A stretch of DNA of 64,000 nt from Chrysaora quinquecirrha (taxonomy: Eukaryota > Cnidaria > Scyphozoa > Semaeostomeae > Pelagiidae): contig JACTAT010000040.1 in the NCBI GenBank assembly GCA_014526335.1, positions 6,000,715 to 6,064,714 of the forward strand, in the 5' to 3' direction. The translations under genes were made by a program, and so were the position numbers. The notes beneath the pieces were generated by a model that was not told the DNA's origin, ran no database searches, and worked only from the letters and a program-made list of their open reading frames with translations. Positions 22,501 to 31,304 of the stretch are shown here, piece after piece. Position 1 is the stretch's first letter. Each line of letters begins with the position of its first letter.

Positions 22501-22750
22501 GCTACAAGATTAGGTTACTACCGTAAATGGTTTAATAAACCACAGAGTGAGGGGCAAGCTGCAGGCTAATGTAGGTATCTAGGGACTAGGGGGGGGCCTT
22601 AAAAAGTAAAAGTGTACCTAGGTTTACTTAGATTTAGGTGAAGGCCCATTTGAAACATGCGTCCTTACCTTCCTCTATTTTGTGAACTGAGATAGCCATC
22701 ATTACAGCTGTTATTGCCAAAGATATACCGAATGCACCGGCGATGGACAT
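13586..22750 (-). CDS. ERLIN: ERLIN, ER lipid-raft SPFH-domain protein; ten exons found, one internal exon and C-terminal exons missing
   Basis: Erlins are SPFH/prohibitin-family ER membrane scaffolds that form ring complexes and, in vertebrates, recruit RNF170 to degrade IP3 receptors. Exons (minus): 22669-22750, 22403-22425, 21617-21697, 20531-20577, 18109-18170, 17071-17150, 15597-15642, 14091-14149, 13586-13677. All have canonical acceptors and donors and keep frame. Exon 1 encodes [20 protein letters not shown], a signal-anchor helix. Conserved blocks follow: [121 protein letters not shown]. After ..IDLF (15597, phase 1) and before AVRV (14149, phase 0) the family has about 25 residues (DQIDENL..); I could not find that exon, and the interval holds a MITE and a SINE. 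The C-terminal third after ..AVI is also not found before 9300. The gene is either broken here, misassembled, or completed elsewhere. Confidence 0.88.
14340..15038. mobile_element. MITE with TAA target duplication (GACCCCGTTTACAC family, CACACCGG subtype)
   Basis: The element runs 14343-15035 (693 bp). It begins GACCCCGTTTACACGATATC and ends with the complement GATATCGTGTAAACGGGGTC, flanked by TAA at 14340-14342 and 15036-15038. Multiple CACACCGGTA / TACCGGTGTG palindromic motifs sit near both ends. A TWA duplication and no coding capacity fit a PIF/Harbinger-type MITE. It occupies the ERLIN intron where one expected exon is missing. Confidence 0.88.
15046..15212 (+). repeat. tRNA-like SINE copy
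   Basis: Matches copies at 23222-23405 (reverse) and 43858-44035: the head is GTCGTGGTGTAATCCAGCTG, a B-box-like GGTTCGAGCC follows at about 15100, and the tail is ACTGAGATCCTAGCGACTTG then TTCACCTTCAC. Promoter boxes of RNA polymerase III suggest a tRNA-derived SINE. Confidence 0.7.
15213..15345 (+). repeat. second tRNA-like SINE fragment
   Basis: GCTCTTTAGCTCAGTGGAAA contains an A-box-like TAGCTCAGTGG, and GGTTCTAATCCC downstream is a B-box-like element. A related copy lies at 57080-57200 (..TGATCAAGCAGTCCTGGTTG..). It directly follows the SINE at 15046-15212, so the two may form a composite. Confidence 0.55.
15678..16182. mobile_element. MITE with TTA target duplication (GACCCCGTTTACAC family, AACGGTAC subtype)
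   Basis: The element runs 15681-16179 (499 bp), with GACCCCGTTTACACTGTGCC at the left and the complement ending GTAAACGAGGTC at the right, flanked by TTA at 15678-15680 and 16180-16182. The inside is nearly self-complementary, with a long inverted repeat (AACGGTACGAATCGTTTC and its complement). A 13-bp unit GTGTAAACGAGA is triplicated next to the right end. Confidence 0.85.
16183..16330. mobile_element. left end of another MITE of the same family
   Basis: Starts GACTCGCGTTTATACGATAT directly after the TTA of the preceding MITE and resembles the start of the element at 14343. The matching right end is not adjacent, so the copy is truncated. Confidence 0.5.
16490..16905. mobile_element. MITE-like element with GGGGAGGGGTTCTT ends
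   Basis: The left side reads GGGGGGTTCTTGGCTAAATT and the right side the complement AAAGAACCCCTCCCCC. The internal phrases 'tacccttggctaga' occur four times, showing internal duplication. No coding sequence. Confidence 0.55.
17285..17405 (-). repeat. Penelope-like element terminal sequence, copy
   Basis: CAATTAACAGCGGAAACATT TTCGGGC and CTTTTTTCGTCTGACACTCC match the ends of the Penelope-like element at 46555-46640, in the same orientation. An inverted copy lies at 18385-18500. ERLIN exon 18109-18170 lies between the two. Confidence 0.65.
17480..17948. mobile_element. MITE fragment, right end of GACCCCGTT family
   Basis: The right end GATATCGTGTGAACGGGGTC is followed by TTA at 17946-17948. 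Inside are repeated ATCCGAT and CGGATT motifs in both orientations. The left terminus is unclear. Confidence 0.55.
18290..18510 (+). repeat. Penelope-like element terminal sequence, inverted copy
   Basis: The stretch TTCTGATTGGTGCATTTCGA through GAGGAGTGTCAGACGAAAAA and TTTTAAGTATGCCCGAAAAT is the reverse complement of 46560-46760. These are non-coding ends of a Penelope-like retroelement, which often carries terminal repeats in direct or inverted order. Confidence 0.7.
18855..19590. repeat. 22-bp minisatellite
   Basis: Head-to-tail units with consensus TACAGTGGAGGGATATCATCAG. Variants are TACGGCGGAGGATGTTCAG and CTCTATGAGTACCATGGAGG, the latter forming a longer composite repeated three to four times at 18990-19230. 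The last part, 19420-19590, is the most homogeneous. A related but degenerate run (ATGTGGAGGGCTATCTTTCA) occurs at 54595-54720. It lies in an ERLIN intron. Confidence 0.95.
19860..20435. mobile_element. MITE-like repeat, copy A
   Basis: Segment 20174-20425 (..GGTGCCAGATCATTG.., ..TTGGATCCAATCCAGAGTGT.., ..ACACGAGATCAGAAC..) recurs at 31508-31720. The right end CATGTAAATGGGGTCTA and a left-side TTAGCTTTACACGGGAATGG suggest degenerate ends of the GACCCCGTTTACAC type. Confidence 0.6.
20765..20850 (+). repeat. tRNA-derived pseudogene or SINE head
   Basis: GGCTGGATAAAATAGTGATT..GCTTGCTGTCTACCCCGCAT..GGGAGTTCGAATCC resembles a tRNA body with D-arm, anticodon-arm and T-arm order. The T-arm CGGGA-GTTCGAA-TCCTG pairs, but the acceptor stem does not close. 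It is best seen as a tRNA-derived repeat and not a working tRNA gene. Confidence 0.45.
20920..21200. repeat. MITE-like repeat with TTATTAGAGGGTGG motifs
   Basis: The phrases GTGGTGCTTATTAGAGG, GCTTATAAGAGGGTGGCG and CCTTATTAGAGAGGGGTCC recur in direct order and partly in reverse. No coding sequence. Confidence 0.4.
21230..21510. repeat. degenerate pentanucleotide tract (ATCAG / GGTCA)
   Basis: About 280 bp of imperfect 5-bp repeats: first GATCA/TCAGA, then GGTCA/AGGTC. It lies in an ERLIN intron. Confidence 0.85.
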
Positions 22751-23221
22751 GACTGTGCTTTGTATATTCTGTCAGCCTAAACACCTTTTCACTTTACCAA
22801 CCAACAAACTCTGACCTAGAACTGCCAAGAAATGCACACAAGTACAATGTTCATAATCAAATCAAATCAAATTTGAAAGTAAAAGAACAAAGAGACCATG
22901 TGATGTTCTATGAGAGCGAGGCTATCAATGACGTAAGAGACAAAAATAAAATTTTGTTCCCCCATTGATGATGCAACAAAAAATGTGTTCGATTTCCATT
23001 GGATGAACAGAACAGCACAAATTTATTTTTTTAACCAAGATTAAAACCCTTTCCAGTTGCATAAAGAATACTGATTAATTAACGACAAATGTGATTTTGA
23101 GAGTAATTAATCGCAAACGTTTCTCACCGTGCTGTGATCTGATTACAGCACCAACAGAAATTTTGTTCCAATGTGGCTCGACTTGGTCCGTCTCTGTTCC
23201 ATCAGAGATTTTTTCAAGCCG

Positions 23222-23405
23222 CTTTTGGTGAAGGTTAAATGGTGTATTTACTAGCGCCAGTCGCTAGGATCTCAGTAGTAGGTTAACTAATCATGGCATG
23301 GCAATGGCGACTTCGATCCTAGCTGCAATGCCACCAGTATGACAGTTAGGGCTCGAACCCCGACCTCGCTGAGTTTCTGACACCACGAGCCAGCTGGATT
23401 AAGCG
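23222..23405 (-). repeat. tRNA-like SINE copy
   Basis: Reverse-orientation copy of the family at 43858-44035, with GGCTCGAACCCC as the complement of the B box and GCTAGGATCTCAGTAGTAGG near the tail. Confidence 0.7.
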
Positions 23406-23900
23406 ACGCCACAGCATCTTTCGGTTTCGCCCCGTCCCGTCTCTCTCGGTCGACTTGGACGAAAGGCATTAGCCGTGTGGTACGACTGAGTCGAACTGAG
23501 TGTGAAATTGGTTTCATAGTCAGAGAACCGAATGAATCATAGTTGGGAAGACCATCGATTATTTCAGGACTATTTAAGGAACAGACCGTAGACAAATAGA
23601 ACTGCTGTACACTAACTATTTTGAAACTTTGGAACATCATTGTGAACTAAGGACCTTGGACTAAAACATAGGAACAGAACTGTGATTGGCACTAGGAAAA
23701 GGGACTCTGGACCAGGACCAAGGCAAAATACTCAAGATTAGAAACTAGGAGCTAAGTGGAGAGGCGGAGGTCCTGAGGCAGATATCCTTGAAGCAGAGGT
23801 CTTTCAGGCAGAGGTCCTTGCGAGGAGGAAGTCAGAGACGGGCATGGGCTAGTATGAATCATAGTTTCATCAAAGATCGTCGCGCAGCGCGGAATAAGCT
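23406..23900. other. no gene recognised
   Basis: Contains short direct repeats (GAGGTCCTTG, GGCAGAGGTC at 23760-23820). No coding signal on either strand. Confidence 0.4.
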
Positions 23901-23909
23901 TAATACTCT

Positions 23910-24242
23910 TCGGTGCCTAATTGCCGTCCCCCCCCGCTAATTAATTTTTGAAAATTTTTCCAACCCCCCCGCTCTTATTAGGACCCCCCGCTTATTAAAT
24001 TTTTCAACTTCGCGTAAGTGACGCGTATTGAAAATTCATATCAGAGTATTCAAAATCACAAAATAAATAGATACCAGTCTTGCATAGACAAAATAAGATA
24101 AAAATTGAGTCTGGGGAAGGAGAACAACTTTGAGCAAAAATCCAACCCCCCGCTAATTGGGACCCCCGGCAATTAATTTTCAACAAAAAATCCAACCCCC
24201 CCCTAAATGGGACCCCCCGGCAATTAGGCACCTAAGAGTACT
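23910..24242. mobile_element. MITE with inverted ends TACTCTTCGGTGCCTAATTG
   Basis: The left end is TACTCTTCGGTGCCTAATTG and the right end the complement CAATTAGGCACCTAAGAGTA. The inside carries phrases of the type CCCCCCGCTAATT repeated in both orientations, with C-homopolymer runs. No coding sequence. Confidence 0.7.
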
Positions 24243-24999
24243 CGGTACGGCACGCCGTACAAAACCGGCCTTTAAGTTTAAAAGTAGAAGTACTCTATCA
24301 AAGGTTGGTCGGATAATGAACTGGCGGAAGAAGTGGATAGTTTTTAAATGAAGAATTTCAGAAATACTAAAAGGCATATAGGTAGCAACAGGCATTTGAA
24401 CACTTATCATGTCTTGGACTCTCAATGCGGGATTTCTGGGGAATCGAGAATACAAGAGAACTATCGGAAATATAATGCAAATAAAAATCATGGGTTTACT
24501 GACTGGTTGTCTTTCTCTTCTGTCAAAAAGAACCAGGAAATTTTGATCGAGGCTGGCTGTTCTTAAACGTTTGCCGTTTTTGAGCCTGAAATGTTCTTAA
24601 TCTGTTCTTAATTCCTTGGTTACTTAAGATCTATATTTTTCAATGAATGCCTGGGATGGTGCTAGGTTCGGGTGAAAATGCAGCATTCTTGTTTATTTCT
24701 TTGTTTGCTTGCTTTTACCAGGCTCGTGTTCTTATAAAATTGTTCTTATAAAAAAAGAGTGTATTCCTCAATGCAATGCAATGTTAATTAATTTTCAAAC
24801 CTTCACTCTTAATTGAAAAATTTCAAACCCATGCACTCTTATTAGGACCCCCCGCTTAAAAGATTTGCATTTATATTGGTATCGATACTTTTCATTCATT
24901 TTAATTTGACTTTCATGGTTTGAAATTTCACTTATACCCCGCCAACAAGAAACAGACTTCCAAACTTAACTGCAGCCTGCCAGATGACAACATGTTTAC

Positions 25000-25325
25000 C
25001 CGGGGGGGTAACTCCAATAGAGCAGTGACGGGGGTGTGCCATTTTCGGAAAAAAATCAGACCCCAAAATTTATGAAAATTCTAAATAGTATACCCCAAAG
25101 TTCACAAAGAAATATGAATATTATACATAGAAATACTCAAAAGTCATTTTTTTAGAATTATACAGCTGAAATGTATTTGACATTTATTGGGACTTTATCA
25201 AAATTGATCATCTTAGCAAAAATGATACCCCCAAGTTTGTAATTTTAGCAAAATTTATTTTCAACCCTTAAAAAGGTACCTCAAAAAGTGGCACATCCCA
25301 CACCCTTACACATGGGAGTTGGGCA
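25000..25325. mobile_element. MITE with GGGGGGTAACTCC ends
   Basis: The left end CCCGGGGGGGTAACTCCAAT and the right end CACATGGGAGTTGGGCATG form a short imperfect inverted pair. The internal phrases 'ggcacatccc' and 'taccccaaagtt' are also seen near 28240-28520 and 31790, in similarly built elements. Confidence 0.45.
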
Positions 25326-25341
25326 TGTTTACTTTTATATA

Positions 25342-26340
25342 TGAAACTGACCAGCCTGAAATCATAAATTGAATTATTATATTCAGCATCAAGACCAGAG
25401 ATCCTACTCCAAAAAATGCCATCATCACAAATTAGTATATATAACTAGCTAGGCGGCCCGCGGTACGGGAATCATGCGGAAGGCAAATTTCACAGTTTTT
25501 CTTCATGTATCTGCATGTTTTGGTGGTTTATTATTGAACTTATAATAAAACTTTCAGCCTGAATTCAAATTTTTGGTTCATTTATATAAAACTGATCACG
25601 AGTGATCAGCCTGAAATCATAAATTGAATTCTTATATTCAGCGTCCAGACCAGAGATTCTACTCCAACAAATGCCAACATCAAAAATTAGTATATATAAC
25701 TAGCTAGGCGGCCCGCGGTACGGGAATCATGCAGAAGGCAAATTTCACAGTTCTTGTTCATGTGTCTGCATATTTTGGTGGTTTCTTATTGTACTTATAA
25801 TAAAATGTTCAGCCTGAATTCAAATTTTTGGCTCATTTATAAGAAACTGATCAGCCTGAAATCATAAATTGAATTCTTATATTCAGCGTCCAGACCAGAG
25901 ATTCTTCTCCAACAAATTCCAACATCAAAAATTAGTATATATAACTAGCTAGGCGGCCCGCGGTACGGGAATCATGCAGAAGGCAAATTTCACAGTTCTT
26001 GTTCATGTGTCTGCATATTTTGGCGGTTTCTTATTGTACTTATAATAAAACGTTCAGCCGGAATTCAAATTTTTGGTTCATTTATGAGAAACTGATCAGC
26101 CCGAAATCATAAATTGAATTATTATATTCAGCGTCAAGACCTGGGATCCTACTCCAACAAATGCCAACATTACAAATTAGTATATATAACTAGCTAGGCG
26201 GCCCGCAGTGCGGGAATCATGCAGAAGGCAAATTTCACAGTGCTTGTACATGTATCTGCATATTTTGGTGGTTTCTTATTGAACTTATAATAAAACATTC
26301 AGCCGGAATTCAAATTTTTGGTTCATTTATAAGAAACTGA
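25342..26340. repeat. four tandem copies of a 245-bp repeat
   Basis: CAGCCTGAAATCAT recurs at 25352, 25607, 25852 and 26097, with a final partial copy at 26342; the spacings are 255, 245, 245 and 245. The best conserved core is TAGTATATATAACTAGCTAG followed by GCGGCCCGCGGTACGGGAAT. The first spacing is longer because of the local duplication GATCACGAGTGATCAG. The last boundary falls inside the final codons of the GPCR at 26327. Confidence 0.95.
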
Positions 26341-27274
26341 TCAGCCAAGTCCCAAGGGTCTCCCCTAATCCTCTTATAGGCAAGACTTGGCAATTTAAGG
26401 CATAACTTAGCAAGGCAGCCCATGTAAGAGCACCGACCAGCATTCCAGGTATTTCTTTCTCAAGTATGATACACGTTGTGTATATACTCATTATTGCTGT
26501 TACAGGCAGCCAGCATATGCAATAGAAAGCTATCGCTGCTAGTAGTGATCTGTTGACCGTCTTTTCCATCATTACCGACTTCATGTCGTTCTGTTTTTTA
26601 TCATTTTCTTCAGCCGTATTGCCTTCAGCTTGAACTCTTCCGATTCTTTCTTGATGTGCTTGGACGATGGAGACAATCTGCTTGCTTCTTCTGCAGATAT
26701 AACCAAGGCATGAAACACCGAACACAGAGAAGCCTAGTGTAGCCAGCATCTTGACGTATTTCATGTCAATTAGAAATGCTCCAGCAATAACCATGCTTAT
26801 AAAAAAGCTCATCGTGATGCCAAGTGTAGCCTGTTTCAGGCTGGTAAAACCATGGTAATGCAGACCTTTTTTTACATGCAAGTAACGGTCTTTGGAAATC
26901 AGGCAAAGAAGCAATAGACTTGTACTGCAACTCGTTATATGAATGAAGCCAAGTACTTTGTTCATTGTACAGTTAATTAACTCTATAGAGAACGCTATTG
27001 TTATTGTATAAATGGACTGCCCTGCAACGGCTGTAATTGCATCACACAATGCCAAAGCGGCAATTAATATTGGCATCGGCAGGTGCAAGCTCTGCTTCTT
27101 CGCAACAGTGTAAATGACAATGAGGTTACCCGGCACTGAAAGTAACATAATCAGGAAACTTATTGAAGTGAAAACAACTTTAACTGCTGTAGTCTTCAGA
27201 GGTGCCAAAACTTGAAAACATTCCATCACGTAAGAGTGTTCACCCAGCGTTGCGCGATTTTGTCTTTTTGACAA
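26327..27274 (-). CDS. rhodopsin-class (class A) G-protein-coupled receptor
   Basis: The 315-residue intronless protein has seven hydrophobic segments. TM1 carries GNLIVIYTV and TM2 LALCDAI, the usual Asn and Asp positions. TM3 ends KDRYLHV, an intact D-R-Y. TM6 has FYCICWLPV, the C-W-x-P switch. ICL3 is long and charged. TM7 reads LLSYALNCQVLPIRGL, so the N-P-x-x-Y motif is lost: Asn and Pro are separated by four residues and there is no Tyr. The tail is very short and ends inside the adjacent tandem repeat (..TWLISFL). The receptor may therefore be C-terminally altered by the repeat, or be a decaying copy. The ligand is unknown. A second Met (MECFQVLA, residue 17) is an alternative start. 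Confidence 0.82.
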   Translation of the reverse strand: MSKRQNRATLGEHSYVMECFQVLAPLKTTAVKVVFTSISFLIMLLSVPGNLIVIYTVAKKQSLHLPMPILIAALALCDAITAVAGQSIYTITIAFSIELINCTMNKVLGFIHITSCSTSLLLLCLISKDRYLHVKKGLHYHGFTSLKQATLGITMSFFISMVIAGAFLIDMKYVKMLATLGFSVFGVSCLGYICRRSKQIVSIVQAHQERIGRVQAEGNTAEENDKKQNDMKSVMMEKTVNRSLLAAIAFYCICWLPVTAIMSIYTTCIILEKEIPGMLVGALTWAALLSYALNCQVLPIRGLGETLGTWLISFL

Positions 27275-29160
27275 CTGGAAGTGATCTCTTTGCCCACTAC
27301 ACTAATTGACACGGAAGGCTGTATTCCTAGAACTGGCTATAGCCATGTCGACCTGCAGTTTGGCGAATCAGCTTCAACGAGAACAGTTCATCTGCTCTGG
27401 ATTATTTCTAATCCTTTCTCATTCTATTCATGATGAATATGGATACAGCCTTCTTTGCCACAGCTGGAAGGAAATAGATGTCGAGAGAACAACAGCGAAG
27501 AGGAATAGACCACTTTCACATATAAGCGACGATGTCGCTAGATGTCTAACTCCTATTAATCGCACTGATAAACACATATTCCACCAGAACTAGCTTTAAG
27601 AATGAAAGTCATCAAATAAAGTGTCTATGGGAATTGTAAAGTAGCCGTAAAGTCTCAATTTGGCCTCTCTCTTTTTACTTTTTAACTCTCACTCCAATAA
27701 CCCCTTAAACGCGAAATCTTAGAACGAGCCTCCCTGTCAGCCTAACCCTCTAATTCCATATACAGAAGATGTGAAAAACGAATAGAAGAATTTTGAGAAC
27801 AATTATTTCATTTTCTGCACAATTTATCCAATATCCAGCTTCATGTGTTTGAGAGACAGGATTTTTTCTCTTGATCCGTTAGATGTCCCTATCAGTGCTC
27901 GGTATTGAGAAAATGTTATGCACAGTATGTCCCTGGAATAGCTAGTCCTTCCTAGATCACAGCAAAGACTTCTAAATTCATCGAGTTTTTCTCATTCTAT
28001 TACATGTCGGAGGCCTCTAGAAATCGTAATGCAATGACGATAAAAGCAATGTCCAGTTTTGATGTTGGATCTTAAAATAAGCTCCCACCTCATTGAAGTC
28101 CCCTCTTTTAGAAGCCCTTCCTCTAAAGCCTCGAAAATTAAAATTTTTTTATCAGGAACCCACCTTAAGTCATAAATAATTGTGGCGTTATTTAGCTGCT
28201 ATTGTTAACATTTATTTACATATTAAATAATTATTATATCAAATACCCCCGGGGGGTACTCCCTAATGTAGGCTGATAGGTATGTGCAACTTATATGGGT
28301 GGGTTTGTCTTCGAAAATTCCCTACAACTGGGCCCAATTTATGCCTTAATACTTTAAAAATTGGTATAGAATCAAATTTCCTTCAATTGGCACAGAAATG
28401 AACACTAAAGTCATAAAAATGGGTGGTCTGAATGTGTAAAAAATACCTTACAGGTGAGTTGGTTTGTAAAATCTCGGTTGTAAAAACTCGGGGGCACATC
28501 CCTGTAAATTTCAGGATAAAGTACCCTCCTGGTCAAATAGTTAATCAAAGCTGCTGGCTTCTATAGTGCAAGTTTCAATATTGTATCATTCACAATTTTA
28601 CAGTAATCAGGGGGGCTCCAAAAGCCCAATGTACCAATCTATACCTGTTTGGACCCTATACTGTATAGGGTTAATACAGTCAGAGTTTCACACCCCTGTA
28701 AATAAAATTTCGCTCCCTCAAAATTTTTTGAGCCCAAAAATTTTGCACCACTAGAAATATACCCCAAATTTGGAATAGCCTTCGAAGTTGTATTCTTCAA
28801 TGCTTATTTTGCTTTCGACTTCAATTACTTTCCAGCTGCAGAACAAAAAAAGCCGCATCCATGCCCTTAATTAGAATAGTTCTTTCCTCGTTAGCATATG
28901 CATAAGACAAGATAAGAAAATCATCCCAAAAAATAATGATCAACTGATCGGTAGTTTTTGAGTTGTAAAGAACTATCTGAAAGCTCTAAGCTTTTTCACC
29001 TGTCAATCCCCAGAGCGTAAACGTTTAAAACTAGCTACGAGGGAAAGTATATCCAGTTATTACCCTATGGTCAGGGAAGTTACTCTGTTATGCAATCTGT
29101 TCGTATGCGACGTAATGATAGGGCATTATTACCCGGTAATAGACTTACTTTTTCCACCAG
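27275..29160. other. no gene recognised; repeat remnants
   Basis: The segment 28240-28520 begins CCCCCGGGGGGTACTCCCTA and ends AGTACCCTCCTGG, an inverted-repeat element like the one at 25000. CTGTATAGGG and ATTTTTTGAGCCCAAAAATT are small palindromes. No exon-like segments with splice signals were recognised. Confidence 0.45.
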
Positions 29161-29164
29161 CGAT

Positions 29165-29585
29165 GCCTGCGACGAATTTTGAAGATTTCATACCGTGATC
29201 ATGTTAGAAATGAAGAGATTCTTAGGCGCGCGGGCTCAAGTCGGCTGCAAGACATTGTGACGGAAAGACGAATGAGACTGGCTGGACACGTACTACGACT
29301 GCCGGATACCCGACTGGCCAAGAATGCCATCCGGTGGGAACCAACTGATGGGAGGAGAAGGAGAGGGAGGCCAAGAATAACGTGGCGCAGGTCATTCAAG
29401 GAAGACTTGATGGCTGTGGCGTGTGACTGGCATGGCGTCGAACGAGTGGCCGAAGACCGAAAGCAGTGGAAACAGCTGTCTGCCCGATGTGCAAGCCTGC
29501 ACGGGAGGACCTAAGTAAGTAATAGACTTACTGCATGAGTCCCACTCTTCGCAAACAGCAACAACAACAACAACAACAACAACAC
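29165..29585 (+). mobile_element. LINE (non-LTR retrotransposon) 3' fragment
   Basis: An open frame of about 111 residues carries RMRLAGHVLRLPDTRLAKNA and GRRRRGRPRITWRRSFKEDL, the C-terminal tail of a reverse transcriptase from RTE/jockey-like LINEs. It is followed at 29559-29583 by a (CAA)n tract, a common kind of LINE 3' tail. Only the 3' end of the element is present (5' truncation). Confidence 0.85.
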
Positions 29586-30049
29586 AGCTGTTTGCTTTGA
29601 CCGTCCAGCATAGACTCAAGTCAACAGCGACAACTATGACTCATGTTATAAGTCTAGCCGGTAATACCAGCTCATTACGTCAAACGCTTGAAATTTTTAG
29701 ATTTAAAACGCAGCACCAAAGGGTTTCGTTGTACCAGCTTCAAACACAATACTAAGTAAGGTTATCGTAAAGGGTCATGATCATGCCCTGTCCATAGGGT
29801 AATAAACCATATAACTGTTTCCTTCGGGAAATACCGAAGATATTAACCCTCAGCCTCTGTAAAAAACATTGCAAGCTCGGTTTTGTACTGAAGGGCTTCG
29901 GGTTCATATTTTCAGGTATTGCCTTCGGAGAAAGTTTTATAGGCTTAATATTGATCGAAATGCACCAATCAGAAATGAGAAGTTGAAATGGTATTGTCTT
30001 TCCAATACCAATTTGCCGGTCCGGTATAAACAGAGTTCACTTTCTTAAA

Positions 30050-30240
30050 TTGAAAACGGCAATTTTACTCAGATCCGTATCGAAATCTGCATAAATTACA
30101 GCGAGGATTCTTTTAAAATCATTGGCAAAGCAAGATCTTTGTTTCAATTGGAAGTTTTGAAATCTGTCCAAATGAAAACGAAACATCGGGTTCTGTGTAA
30201 ACATAAAGAGTTCGTTTTCTCACTTGCGGACTCTTCAGTA
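30050..30240 (+). mobile_element. Penelope-like element, GIY-YIG endonuclease C-terminal fragment
   Basis: The plus-strand frame KIIGKARSLFQLEVLKSVQM then LCKHKEFVFSL matches the C-terminal tail of the minus-strand element at 46800-46900 (LSVLESVRIK, LCRQREFVFSFGL). Only this tail is present. Confidence 0.7.
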
Positions 30241-30244
30241 GGGG

Positions 30245-30430
30245 GGTCATAGGGAGGGTCAAAAAACCGTAAAACCGTAAATTTGTTAGCCGAAAACCGT
30301 ACAAGCGTACATGCTTTTCCTTAAAACTGTAAAACCGCACCGAAATAGCAAATTGAAAAAACCGTAAAAACGTACTTTTTGAATGCAAAAACCGTAAAAC
30401 CGCTCTCAAAATGTCGAAACACCGCACACC
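30245..30430. repeat. short AAAACCGTAAAACCG repeats
   Basis: AAAACCGTAAAACCGT-type phrases recur irregularly, probably a decayed microsatellite or the end of a MITE. Confidence 0.6.
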
Positions 30431-31304
30431 GTCATGCTCAATGCCCCCTTTTCAATTAACTCTATTAGACCAGGACACCACAGCACCTTCGAGGTATTTA
30501 AAAGAAATCCAACAGACAGCAGTAGAATTTTGTGTTTGCTTTTGTGCTCATTGATGTTGAGCTTTGTCAAGTACTCAGTACTTAAAACCCTTATTAAAAC
30601 TGGCAACGTACCAGGGCTTGTTTTAAGCTTACTTTCCAGCTCCACAAAATCATCAAAAAATTTTTTCGGGCACATTTGTCTTAACTATACATTTTCATTC
30701 AAAGCGCTCTCGATACCCTCCCTAAGCTTCACACTCTGGGCCGCATGGAGGTGCAATGCTCTAATTGAGAGGTGCCGGAATAGAGGTTTGGAATAGCAGG
30801 GCTAAACATCCACTATGCCACTAATTCATTCAGTTCTGGCTGTCTGTTTTAATCTCTGTTTGAAAGTTGAGACAGACAAAAAAAGGTTGCAGCCGAGCAA
30901 AGGAATCTCCAGCTCCACTGATTTTCATTTCCAGCTCCACATTTCGAATCCCAACTCCAAGAAAAGGGCCTAAATCCAGCTTAGAAAAGCCCCGTCACGT
31001 ACACGCACGCAAGCATTGGCAAAAATTCAGGAAATATGGCTCAGAGATCAAGGTTTCAGTGACAACTATTCCTCGCCTACTGAATGAGTTTCTCAATTCA
31101 ATAGCTACTTTCAAGCTCAAAATTTCTAAAAATCAATTTCATGTTGGGGTATAAAATAAACTGCAAAAAAGCATGCAGCAAGTTAAGCTTCGCTATTGAC
31201 TGAGCTGGCTAACATAAATAGCGTTCAAAACACATTATTAAATAATTTCTTAAAAAATGTCAAATTTTATAAAAAGGTTATAGAAATCAACCTGCTCCTT
31301 AGAC

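Noticed and set aside
30434..30796. Plus-strand frame of 120 codons
   Set aside because: Both strands are open over part of it, and it shows no domain. It lies among repeat remnants.
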